A program made the translations under genes and the position numbers. A model generated the notes under the pieces. The model was not told where the DNA came from. It did not search any database and saw only the letters and a program-made list of their open reading frames with translations. Below are positions 1 to 9,606 of a stretch of DNA of 64,000 nucleotides, piece after piece. This DNA is from Progne subis subis. Lineage: Eukaryota; Chordata; Aves; Passeriformes; Hirundinidae. The stretch lies in NCBI GenBank assembly GCA_022316685.1, contig JAKJHU010000036.1:5095036-5159035 (forward strand), written 5' to 3'. Every line of letters starts with the position of its first letter. Within the stretch, counting starts at the first letter, position 1.

Positions 1-484
1 AAGGCACAGAAAATCCAGAACACAACTGGTTTTTTTTACAATTTGGCTTCAAAAATATCTCACCTAGTCTCCAGTATGCAGAGCTCTCTTTAAATTTCCA
101 AATAGGTTTAAGTTCCCCTGCATTACTCTTAGCTAATTTAACTCCATATATTCTTGTTTTCCACAAAAGGACCTAATTGTTTTCTTTTCTTTTTTTTTTT
201 TTTTTTTCCATCTCAGCATTATCAAATGATGAGTCCCACAGCATAAATACTTAGTGAAAAGTGGTGTTCTGTTAGATTTGTTAGCTTTTTATTTAATTCA
301 TATGTCACCATGTTCTGGTATTAGTGCAGGGAGAAGTGAGATTCTAGCTTACTTCTAGCAGTTATATCACATTTTTGCCATGCCTCTATTTAATATCCTT
401 TTAAGGTATTCCACTCTATTTCCACAAAACCCTTTTTTCACTTTTCTCTTAAACACTCCCTAGTTTTCTGATATCTTTCTAAGA
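1..484. other. AT-rich non-coding stretch, nothing recognised
   Basis: No open reading frame of substance and no recognisable repeat. A T-rich run sits near 182-207. Probably intergenic or intronic. Confidence 0.5.
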
Positions 485-1230
485 CGTAGAAATCAGCACT
501 GCACACAGCAGTTCAGATCAGGCTGCAGCTCTGATTTTTATAACAATGCTTTTCTTTATCATCTCTTCTTGATTAATTTTAATATCTTGCTTCTTCTGAG
601 AGCTGCTACACTGAACAGAGGTCTTCAGTTTGCTGTCTATGACTATTCTTTTTATCAGTCTCTCGTGAGAAACTTTGTCATGCAAAGATGTCTATTGGTT
701 CTCCTTTGACCACTTCAATAGTTTACTGATGTGTTGAAAACATTCTAGCAGATAATTGAGGTATCATCTTCCTTTGCACAGATCTATCATCTCATGGTCT
801 TGTGAGTGTTTTATTTTGTACAGATGTAAGATTTGTGAATCTTTGATTCTCTGAATCATTCTAAACTCCTTTTATGATGTAAGTGAAACATTTGCTATTC
901 TCCAACCTTCCAGTAAAAGGGGTTGTTTTTCAATTAGAGATTGCATAGCTCAACTACTTGTTCAGGATTTTCAGTCTTGGTGGCTTCCTGCTTTTCAAAT
1001 GATTGATTTGTTCCAGCACCTCTTCATCTGATAGTACCTAATTTTTATTACCCAAGAGTAGATATCTCCCTAACATCCTCTATTGTGAAGACTGATGCAA
1101 ATAAATCTTCTGTGCTCCTAGCAATGTCCTTCTCCTCCTTAATTGCTGTTTTTGTTCTCTGAAGTTACCAGAAGACATAGTTACTCTTAAAAGTTTCTTA
1201 CTTTTGGTATATTTAAGAAGGCTCTTTTAA
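485..1230 (-). mobile_element. Ancient, patchy CR1 LINE remnant
   Basis: Segments such as 495-650 (the 'cactgcacacagcag' type stretch) and 1035-1145 (the 'catcctctattgtgaagactgatgcaaa' type stretch) resemble, as reverse complement, the 3' coding part of avian CR1 LINEs. No frame is open over more than a short distance, so the copy is old. The boundaries are approximate. The call rests on remembered CR1 consensus features and needs a repeat search to confirm. Confidence 0.5.
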
Positions 1231-3177
1231 TTTGTTTTTATATTTTTAACTTTATGCTTTTTATGAGTTACCTTTGCTACTATTTTTTTTTTTTTCTCTT
1301 TTTACCTCTTTGCTATTACAGTGATAATTTCCCTCATTTCCTGCAAGCTGCCTTTTCAGATTATGACAATTCCCTGCTTATCTCAAGTAGCATCTCAAAT
1401 CCTTTAATTTCACCCCACTGGTTTGCCACTTACCTTCCTTGTTTATCTCCTCCTCTCCCCCATATTTACATTTATCAATGGAAATATTCTTGGTTTTGGG
1501 AGGAGCACAAATGCCACATTTTGACTAGCACCCATTCTATTGAAGGCCTCTGTCCAAAAGTTAGTGTTGTGACATTTTTTATGTCTCTTATATCTTGTTA
1601 GATGCATTTAACCTCATTATTTTAAGACCACTTTACATATTGGCTTGGATATCCTTAATCCTTGACTTCTTTCTGCTTATTGCAATTGAAGTCTAAAAAT
1701 ATGTCTAAACTCTGTTTTAATAAAGGTGTCCAGTTTATCAAGCTAAGCGCATTGATTTAAGGCTGTCTTACATCTTTCAAGGTGACAGTCATTTCTCAAA
1801 ATAGTTTTCTTTCAATTATGTTCTATTTCAAGAACTAATTTCCTATAGTTCTGAGAAACTGTATTTTTAATCTTTGCCATCTACGTCTCTGATTTGTTTT
1901 TAATTGGGTTGTATAAAATTTATTATTATCCTGTTTTGTTACATATTCCTGCTTTTTGTCTTCTTCTGTGCTGCACCCTTAGTGTCTTAGTTTTGACTTG
2001 CATTTTTTGACATGTATCTTTTTCTGCCCTGGGCTTCCATTCTTAAGTACAGCCCTTTTCACTTAAGAGGGTTTTTCCACACTGGAATTTATAGAATATT
2101 TTATGTACAAAGCAAAATTCCTCACAGAACTGGTTAGTTCTGTTATTCTGGGGCAGTTTACAAGGCATTATAGGTTTAAAAAAAATAAAAAATAAAACAT
2201 TTTCCAGTAATTTTCTTACGTTACTACACTTCCACTGTGGCAATAGCACAAAGCCTTCTTCTGTTGGAAAGCCTTCTATTTCATTTAATTTGCTTTAATT
2301 TTTCATTTTGCATAAATATTTGAAGTTCTTTATTTATATTAGGTGTCATTCTATGACACATTTCCTGGATTTGTTCTTCTTTGGTTGCATTTTAAATGGA
2401 TACTCAGAAGTATTTATATTACCAGCAACATTTGTAGATGACTCGGTGTTCTTTGCCTCTGTTTATTAGGTGCTTGGAAAAAATAATTTCTAGCCTTTCA
2501 ATCTATGAAATCAATATTTTCAACACTTTATGTCTTGCACATATAATTGCTGTGATTTGATAACAAACTTGCCACTATTTCATGTATGCACATAGTCTGG
2601 TGGTGAGATTCTAACTGGCTGTACTGGGATACGACTGTAAAGTTACAAGAAACACATTGCAGTCCCAACACGTGGGCTGTATAATAAACTTTACAAAATT
2701 AATTGGAGAATATTTATGCAAAGATCAAAATCAAAATAAGGCTGCAGTTTTCATGTTAATTATCTAAATGCACTGAAATCCTCTTTATACTGGGAGGAAT
2801 ACAAGTATTTTAAAAATGCGCTTTCATCTCTGATGTTATTAATGTACTCTAAAATATTGCCTAGTCATTAATCAAATTGAACTGTGATAAATACAGAAAA
2901 ACCCACAAACCCTGTGTCATTTTGGCTTGTTCTACTAAAAGGAATGAAATTCAGAGTTAGTACTGAATCTGCCTTTAATGCTCTCCATTTTGCTTATGTA
3001 GGCTAGAGAAGAGTAATTTTATGTACTTTCTGTGTCATTAACATCACTAATCACAAAGGGCAGTGTTAAAAAGATGATGTCTTGTGTTTTTTTTTCTTGC
3101 ATTAATGAAAATGAAGGACTGATAAATCTGCCTAGAGTTTAACTTTCTGCTGCATAAGAGTTTAGTGTTTAAAATGG
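1231..3177. other. AT-rich non-coding stretch
   Basis: Only short, low-complexity open frames are present, for example the Phe/Tyr/Leu-rich one at 1254-1601. T-rich runs occur near 1281-1295. The left part may still be eroded CR1. No gene or regulatory element could be supported. Confidence 0.5.
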
Positions 3178-3738
3178 TGGTGGTTTAACCTCACCTGGCA
3201 GCTAAGTCCCACATATCCACTCGCTCACTCCAGCTTCAGTCATATTTGGGAAAGAATCGGAAGAGTGAAAGTGAGAAAGCTTGTGGGTTGAGATAACAAT
3301 AGATAAAGCAGAGTCTGCACACACAAGGAAAGCAAACCCAGATATTCACTACTCGCCATGGGCCAGCAGGTGTTCAGCTGTCTCCAGCAAAGCTGGGCTC
3401 CATTAGGTGTCACGGTTGCTTGGAAAGATTAATGCCATCACTTCCTATGTTTGCCCCTTTCTTCTACTTCCCCCAGTTTAATTTACTGAGCATGACCCCA
3501 TATGGTATGGAATGTCCCTTTGGTGAGTTGGGCTCAGCTGTCCTAGCAGTGTCCCCTCAGCTCCTTGAGCACACCCAGCCTCCTCTCTGATGGAGGAGCA
3601 GAAAAGGCCTTGGCTGTATACAAGTGCTGCCCATCAATATTGAAATCATCCCTGTATTATCAACACCGTTTAAAACACAAATCCAAAAGACATACTAGTA
3701 TGAATAAAATTATCTCTACACCAACCAGAACTATCACA
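3178..3738 (-). mobile_element. Avian solo LTR, old copy
   Basis: The stretch carries the block order of a common avian LTR: 'ggtggtttaacc' and 'cagctaagtccc' at the left, 'ttgtgggttgagataa' at about 3283, 'gagcatgaccccatatggtatgg' at about 3489, and 'tatcaacacc' with 'acacaaatccaaaa' to the right. The reverse complement places a degenerate TATA-like stretch next to the 'tcatgctcag' block, so the sense strand is probably minus. The ends are degraded and no target duplication was found. The 137-codon open frame at 3565-3978 overlapping it is not a gene. Confidence 0.7.
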
Positions 3739-6700
3739 GAAATGCACAAATTATACTGCTTGTCCCCTACCAAGTTCAATTGTGATCTGTTTCAAGATGC
3801 TGATCAAGATATCTGTACAGAATCTTGTTTAAATAAGTTCTTAGTGGAAGACTTGGGTTCAAATTTATTTTTTGAGGGTTTGAAACCTGAATTTTTTCCT
3901 TTTTATAACTTTCTAAGCCAGCAAAAGGGACAGCAGTATTTGTTTAAGGTTAACAACAGCTTTTGTTATTCCTCTTAGGCCTCATTCAAGGACACCCAGT
4001 CCACAATGTCTATTCAGCATGAAAAACAGAAAGAATTTTCTAAACTTGGATCAGAATTCAAGTGACTCAAGAGAATAAAGATATTCTCTCATGTCTTTGG
4101 TTCTAGTGAGGGGAAGTACAAACAGTATGGTGGCACTGTTACTGCTTTGCTACTGCTGCTGGTAAGGTATGGCCTACCTGTCTCTTTGAAATAAAGTTTC
4201 TGTGAGCTTGATTTGAGGAGAGGATTCAGAATTGTGTATCCTGAGCATCCAGAACCAATAGTTTGAAATGAATTTTTGTGAGGTTTCAAGCATATCCTTT
4301 TGTAACCCCATTTATCTGGAGCTTTAAGTTACCCCTCACAAAGAATGATGTCTTTCTGAGGCACACAGCTCTTCCCAAAAAACTTTGTGTAACAAAAAGC
4401 CGCATCCTAGCTCAGGCTTCCAAATTCCGTGCTAAAGAACAGGAACTGAAGTCTCAGCACAGTCGTCTCTGGCATGTTTGTTTGATCTAAATGCATATAC
4501 ATTTTTAGAAAAAATAAATTAATATGATGAGTTTTTACAGATGGTATTTTCTCAAATACCCAGTATTTCCATGGAAAGGCCATTCAAGGATTAGCAGAGT
4601 TCATCAGGAAACTTCACTCTGGGAAGGATAAAGGGACATGTTATGAGACTACAGAGTCAAGATTGGCAAGGAAAAACAGGCTGGGGATTGATAATTTACT
4701 GTCTAGCAAAAGAGCAGCAGGCATCATAAAAATCTGGAAGGAGTCATGCTCAAAACAGAAGAGTTGCTCATGCAGCAAGTAACTGACCTTTGAAACTCCT
4801 TGCCAAAGGATGTTGTAGATAATAAAAAATAAATAAAATACAAATTTTTGTGGACTCAGGGGCAAACTGAACAAGCATATGAAAGAGAAATCCAGTTATG
4901 CTAGGGGTTGTCAATAAGTGTGCAAGCTATATCCACTTCAGGAATTCCCCTGTGCTATATTATTAATTAGAGGTTGGGAATGTATTAGGAGAGAATCTTG
5001 AGCCTCCTTCAGCATTTATAGTCACTTCTGAAACAGAATGTGGGGCTGAATAAAACTTTAGGGTAGTACAACCATTTTGATCTTCACTCTTTTTGGATAT
5101 TTTAATAGTGACAGAGATGGATTTTTAGAGGTGAAAATCTGAGATTTTTTTTCCAGAGATCCTGGAATCAGTTGAAATTTGGAAGCAAGCACTGAACATT
5201 ATTGTTCAGAATGTCAGGACATCTATTTCAGTTTTAAAATGTCGGCAGAGTGCCCATAATTGCCTTAAGTGAGGGCTCACATTTAAAAATTTGAGGATAT
5301 TGTCCAGATTCAGATCAAGCTAAGACCCAGAGAGGAAATCTGAAGGTCTTTTTTCTGTATCTAAACACCATTAGTTTTGCCAACACGTTATCTGCAATTC
5401 CCCACATCTTAAGGGAGGAAGAAGCTATGTCCTATTCTAAAAATGTCCAGTATCTAAAGTTTGATTGAATGGGCAGGGCTTATCTTAAGGTAAACAAATG
5501 TTTTAGAATTGGGAATAAAAGACATGCTTTATAGTTTTGGAAGAGAGTACTTGGGAGAAGAAAAAAAAATGCTCTCTTAACCAAATAATTTCCTTGGCTG
5601 CATGGTGGGCACCCAGAGTAAATTGTTTAATTGAAGCAGTCTGTTTAAAAGTTTATGTATATGTCAGACACAATTTTGACATCATATTTGTAAAAAATAT
5701 TAAAATATCTGAAAAAGAGGAAGCATCAGACAGTAGCAGCCAAAGGCATGAATGACAAATGCTGCTTACTGACATGGTGAGGACTTCTCATATGACTGTC
5801 AATAAGGGATTCATGGTCCACAGTTCTGCAAGGAGGTGCCGTGAAGCTCAGCTGTTTGAGGGAAACAGATGTAAATGTATCATTAAAATTTTAAGAAATA
5901 CTGCTTTTTGGATGTGCTTAAATATGAGTCTCAGGTCTTGTATCAGTCTTCTGGCATGGAATTTTAGAGGAATAGCTAAGTTTACTTAATATTCTAAAGA
6001 AATGTAAAACCTGAGTTAGAGGATAGTATGTTGGCAGTAGCTCAGCTCACATCAATGGCCTTGTATAAGTGTAAAACATAATGTGAGAATGGAATCATGC
6101 TCCTGATACATACTCTGGCCTCAGACTGAAGAGTGAGAGGAGAGAAACACATTTATAACACCAAAGGGCAAAATATTCTGTGAAAATGTAGGGTATTACT
6201 GTTAGGAGCTGCAGGTGGCTGTCATCATTCTGAAGAGACACATTTTGACAACACTATACAAAATATGAGAAATTGCAAGAAAAGTAGTTCCAAAGTTGTC
6301 AGGCACAAGAAAAGAGTATTTGGAGGGTGGGTTTTTATTGTTGTTGTTAAAGATGAATAACTATGGGTGGGTGAGTGAAAGGAAATTACAGAGATGTACT
6401 AATTTATATAGCTATCTACCGCTGAATCCAAAAAGGCCAATAAATAAAGGGAATTAACTCAAACAGAGTATAGGGTGTCTACACCAAATGTATTGGACCT
6501 ACTGCTAAGAGCAATAGGTTTTTGTCTTTCATAAATTCTGGTAATGTTCTTGGTCCTCTCCTGTCAATAGTGTCTGATTGCACTGAAATATTTTTCCCCT
6601 CTATTTCTCCCTTTCTTTCTCTCTTTTGTCTTTCTCTCTTCCTTCCTGTATGCACTCTTGAATCTGTTATTTCACTGTTGTTAACCAGTGAATCCTAGAC

Positions 6701-7700
6701 CTTTTATTGAAGTGATATAAATAAAAATTTCTGGTGAATGATTTATTTTTCTGTTCTTGCTGAACATTGCTGTTATCACAGTAAATGTAAGTAGCGTCAC
6801 TGAAGTCAGCAGATCTATGCTGAATTAATCAGTATGGATTCTAGTCCTGAGAGTCATAATTGATAAAGTCGTTTGTGCTTGAAACAAATCGTGAATGGAT
6901 GTCTCAGTATAGGTTTCTTAAAACTGGTCTAACTGTACTTTTAATTAATTTTAGAGGGTGTCATCTTCACACAGCAACTCAGCTTCAAAAAATGTTTGGT
7001 CTTGGTAAAGGTATTTATAATGGGATTATTAATAAACTTTATTTTGGTTATTAATATTAGGTTTTTGTCTGTGCTTTATATTTTGTGTGTTAAATACCAG
7101 GCTTTTGAAAATAAGTAGGTTATCTTACAGAAGGGAAGGCAACAAATGGATGTTGTTTCAAACACTACATTGTGCTGTATATTCACAAGTGACTCAGGGT
7201 TAAAAAAACCATATATTGTTTTCTGTAAGATGCTTAGATATGAACATATTTCTATTTTATACCCATTATAAAATATGTGAGAGAGAGACTGAGAAATATT
7301 TAATGATGAAACTACTAACATATGATATTCAAATATACTGACAAGAAGCTGTTCTAATCTCTTTTCTTCCTGTCTTTTATATGCCTACTCCGGCTTCTTC
7401 TCTCTTTGTGTATTTAATACAATACTTTTATCCCATTTACACAGCCTTGCCTAATCTTTTTTCTTATATAGCTCTTGCACTCATTTTCCTCTCTCAACCA
7501 TGTATTTCCATGTATTTCTTCTCTTCTATGTATTCAGTATTTCTACTCATGCTTCTCTTATTCTTGTGCTACTGGCATCCTATAAGCAGCTATATTGTTA
7601 GACTATTTTCCATATTGTGATTTTTTGACCTATTATTGCTCTTTGAATTTGATTCACAAAGTATTGTTTCAGCAATTGAAAATACAGGCAAAACTTCAAG
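3739..7700. other. Non-coding stretch between LTR and provirus
   Basis: No convincing gene. The part at about 4640-4830 has wording similar to old CR1 3' ends ('gaaactccttgccaaaggatgttgt'), but is too diverged to call. A pyrimidine-rich tract of CT and TTCC runs lies at about 6598-6650. The rest is AT-rich with scattered stop codons in all frames. Confidence 0.5.
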
Positions 7701-7706
7701 GATATT
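7701..7706. repeat. Target-site duplication (gatatt), left copy
   Basis: The six bases gatatt immediately precede the TG at which the 3' LTR begins on the plus strand. The same six bases follow the terminal CA of the other LTR at 15875-15880. Six-base duplications are characteristic of alpha- and betaretroviral integrases. Confidence 0.93.
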
Positions 7707-7885
7707 TGTATCTGGTTTATTCCCCACTCCGGGCGGGAGATGACCTCTGGCTAGCTCGGTCAACACAGATACAGATGTTTCCAGTTCGTTTCGGCTTCGG
7801 CTTAGCAGTTGGACCCCGTATGTTGAGACAGTCAACAGCAGCAGAAGAGAAAAGGCTGGCTCTCAGCTTAGCAGGTTAAAAGATG

Positions 7886-7891
7886 TTTATT
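7886..7891 (-). terminator. Poly(A) signal AATAAA in the 3' LTR
   Basis: tttatt on the plus strand reads AATAAA on the proviral strand, about 170 bp downstream of the TATA element. It is the likely 3'-end processing signal for the proviral RNA. The same site in the 5' LTR is at 15324-15329. Confidence 0.75.
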
Positions 7892-8056
7892 AGCTTCAGA
7901 GTTGAGAAGCAGAGAGCTCCGAGCTCAGAGGCGAGAGCTCAGAGGCTGGGAGCTGAGCAGCTGAGCGAGAGCTGCTCGGAGAGCTGCTGGGAGAGCTGCT
8001 GGGAGAGAGCTGCTGGGAGAGCTGCTTAGAGAGAGTTCGAATCTCCCTCCTCTACC

Positions 8057-8064
8057 TTATAAGC
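8057..8064 (-). promoter_or_regulatory. TATA box of the 3' LTR
   Basis: The palindromic CTTATAAG follows a G/C-rich run (cccccg on the proviral strand) and is the only good TATA element in the LTR. The 3' LTR copy could drive readthrough transcription into the left flank. Confidence 0.7.
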
Positions 8065-8436
8065 GGGGGAGGGGTTCCAGGGAGGATACAACAAGACAAC
8101 AAATCAGGGGATCCAGGGGGTAACAAGGTGTGCCCACCCCCAAGCCTCGGACCAACCACCTCCAGAGGAAAAGAATTCCCCCAGGCTACCTGTCCACCCT
8201 AAGCCCTCTCCCTGAGGTTTTGCAATCTGGGAGGGACCCCTGGAGTGATAGACAGGCTGCCCCGGAGTGAGGGGGGGCAGAGGGATGTTACATGCCATGT
8301 GAGGAGTGGGATGATTGACACAAAACACCTTATTATACAGATGACACAAAAGGGATACAAAATTGGGGATACAGTGAAATGAACCATAACATAAACTTCT
8401 TACAAAAACCTAATAAAACAGTTCTGCACCACTACA

Positions 8437-8450
8437 TCTCCCCCTTTTTT
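8437..8450 (-). promoter_or_regulatory. Polypurine tract
   Basis: The proviral strand reads AAAAAAGGGGGAGA, a 14-nt uninterrupted purine run directly abutting the U3 start (TGTAGTGG). This is the position and composition of a retroviral polypurine tract, the primer for plus-strand DNA synthesis. It also confirms the minus orientation. Confidence 0.93.
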
Positions 8451-8453
8451 GTT

Positions 8454-9059
8454 TTAATAACAGGAGGAGGGCTGGAATGGAGGAGGATGATATTCAAAGT
8501 CCGGGTAACTCTCAGTGAGCCACTCTGGCTGAGTGGGCCACTCCATCTGAGGTTCTTCTTCTGGGTGTCTCCTGTCTTCTGGGTTTTCCTCCAGTTCCAT
8601 GTTTTCCTCCCATCCAGGCACGGATGATACAGCAACTTGGTTCACAGAGGGGGCATGTGTGGTGCTAGAAATTAATCTACTTAACATTTTTTTGATGATA
8701 CCAAATCCAATTAAAATTAACAGAATAACAAACAAAAACAACAAAACTGATTTCAAAATTGAACCCACCCAGCCCGAAATTCCCCAGTCCCCAAACAATC
8801 CATTCAGCCAGTCACCAGTTTCTCTCTTGATGTCATTCACTATGTCTCGGATGTTCTGGCTGGCTTTGTGGCCTGCCCCATTGCCCTGGTGGCTTTGGAC
8901 TGGGGCACCAACCATCTGGAGACAGGTGCGGCGAGACTGGCAAGCAGGAGGATGCTGAGGAGCAGGTGGAACTTCCTCAGCACTGGGGACTGGCACTGGA
9001 CAGGTTCTGCCAGAAACAAAAGAACTAAAACAAACAATCAGCATTCGAGCACGGGTCAT
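8454..9059 (-). CDS. env: Truncated env: leader plus transmembrane anchor and tail (201 aa)
   Basis: The open frame from ATG 9059 encodes 201 residues, against more than 500 in usual retroviral envelope precursors. Residues 1-17 could act as a weak signal peptide. Residues 20-65 are Pro/Gln-rich, with no recognisable surface-subunit features. Residues 68-100 (QNIRDIVNDIKRETGDWLNG and following) look like the membrane-proximal end of a TM subunit. Residues 101-122 are a strong membrane-spanning segment, and the tail of about 79 residues is acidic and Pro-rich. There is no furin site, fusion peptide or CX6CC motif. The likely explanation is one large internal deletion that happened to keep the frame. 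The ATG overlaps the end of the integrase frame by about 35 bp, as in intact retroviruses. Any product would need the spliced subgenomic RNA. It cannot be a working entry protein. Confidence 0.75.
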   Translation of the reverse strand: MTRARMLIVCFSSFVSGRTCPVPVPSAEEVPPAPQHPPACQSRRTCLQMVGAPVQSHQGNGAGHKASQNIRDIVNDIKRETGDWLNGLFGDWGISGWVGSILKSVLLFLFVILLILIGFGIIKKMLSRLISSTTHAPSVNQVAVSSVPGWEENMELEENPEDRRHPEEEPQMEWPTQPEWLTESYPDFEYHPPPFQPSSCY

Positions 9060-9606
9060 TCAGGAAAGCGAAACCATCCTGGGAAAAATCTTCCCTCCTT
9101 TTCCTCCTAAAAGCTGCCTGAGTAACCTGTGGCAGTTTCTTTTTCTCCTCTGAGACCTTCGGGACATAGGGCCTCACCCATTTTGATGGTAACCATCTCG
9201 GCCCCGTGGGGGTGGACACGCAAGCGTACCCACGGCCCCACGTGACCAAATCATGAGGTCCCTCTGTCCTTCCAGTTTCAGGGTCCCGGACCATGACTGG
9301 CGGCCTCTCTTTGATGTTTAGCTGAGGGTTTGCCCCAAAATGACGAACGATCGGAGGGTTTAAAAACTCAAAGGTGCTGTTTAAAAAATTCAGTGTGAAT
9401 AGAGCCCTGGCCAATCGGGTCTGTGGTGTTTCTGTTTTTAACACCGGTTGTTGTTGGTTGAGGACCCTTTTGATTTCCCTGTGGGTCCTCTCCACCACTG
9501 CTTGGCTTGTCGGGGAATGAGGGATGCCAGTTTTATGACCCACTCCCCATTGTTGCAGGAAGCTGCAGAATTCCTTGGAACGGTACGCTGGGCCATTATC
9601 AGTTTT
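9025..9606 (-). pseudogene. pol: Integrase C-terminal part, out of frame with the rest of pol
   Basis: This segment continues the integrase after a reading-frame break near 9603-9606. The open part from 9543 encodes the end of the catalytic core (GIPHSPTSQAVVERTHREIK, with the third catalytic acidic residue in VVER). The C-terminal domain follows, with a VTWGRGYACVSTPTGPRWLP block and the PSKWVRPY segment typical of betaretroviral integrases. It ends at 9025, inside the env start region. It has no start of its own and is not in the pro-pol frame, so this copy would make an integrase lacking its last catalytic residue and DNA-binding domain. Confidence 0.88.
9078..9081 (-). promoter_or_regulatory. 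Candidate env splice acceptor
   Basis: On the proviral strand TTTTTCCCAG|G ends at about 9079, just upstream of the env ATG at 9059. The short pyrimidine run and CAG|G fit a 3' splice site for subgenomic env RNA. An alternative is the TTTTAG at about 9108. A short upstream ATG frame right after this acceptor stops just before the env ATG. This is inference only. Confidence 0.4.

Larger units (their letters stand above)
7707..8436 (-). repeat. 3' LTR of the provirus
   Basis: 730 bp, TG...CA on either strand. Reading on the minus strand, U3 starts at 8436. A TATA element (CTTATAAG) lies at 8064-8057, predicting transcription start near 8030. A poly(A) signal AATAAA lies at 7891-7886, predicting cleavage near 7870. 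This gives U3 of about 405 bp, R of about 160 bp and U5 of about 165 bp. R carries a tandem array of GAGAGCTGCTGG-like units (about 7965-8035). A second AATAAA lies near the U5 end (about 7713-7722). The sequence looks identical to 15145-15874. Short open frames within it are chance. Confidence 0.95.

Noticed and set aside
7590..8635. Several short frames in both LTRs (also 15004-15825)
   Set aside because: Identical in both LTRs simply because the LTRs are identical; no start context or domain.
8840..9037. Alternative minus-strand frame with a very hydrophobic start (FVLVLLFLAEPVQC) overlapping env
   Set aside because: It looks like a signal peptide, but has no ATG (TTG only, just after a stop) and ends without joining the anchor. 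It might be a relic of the original env leader in a shifted frame, but this cannot be shown.
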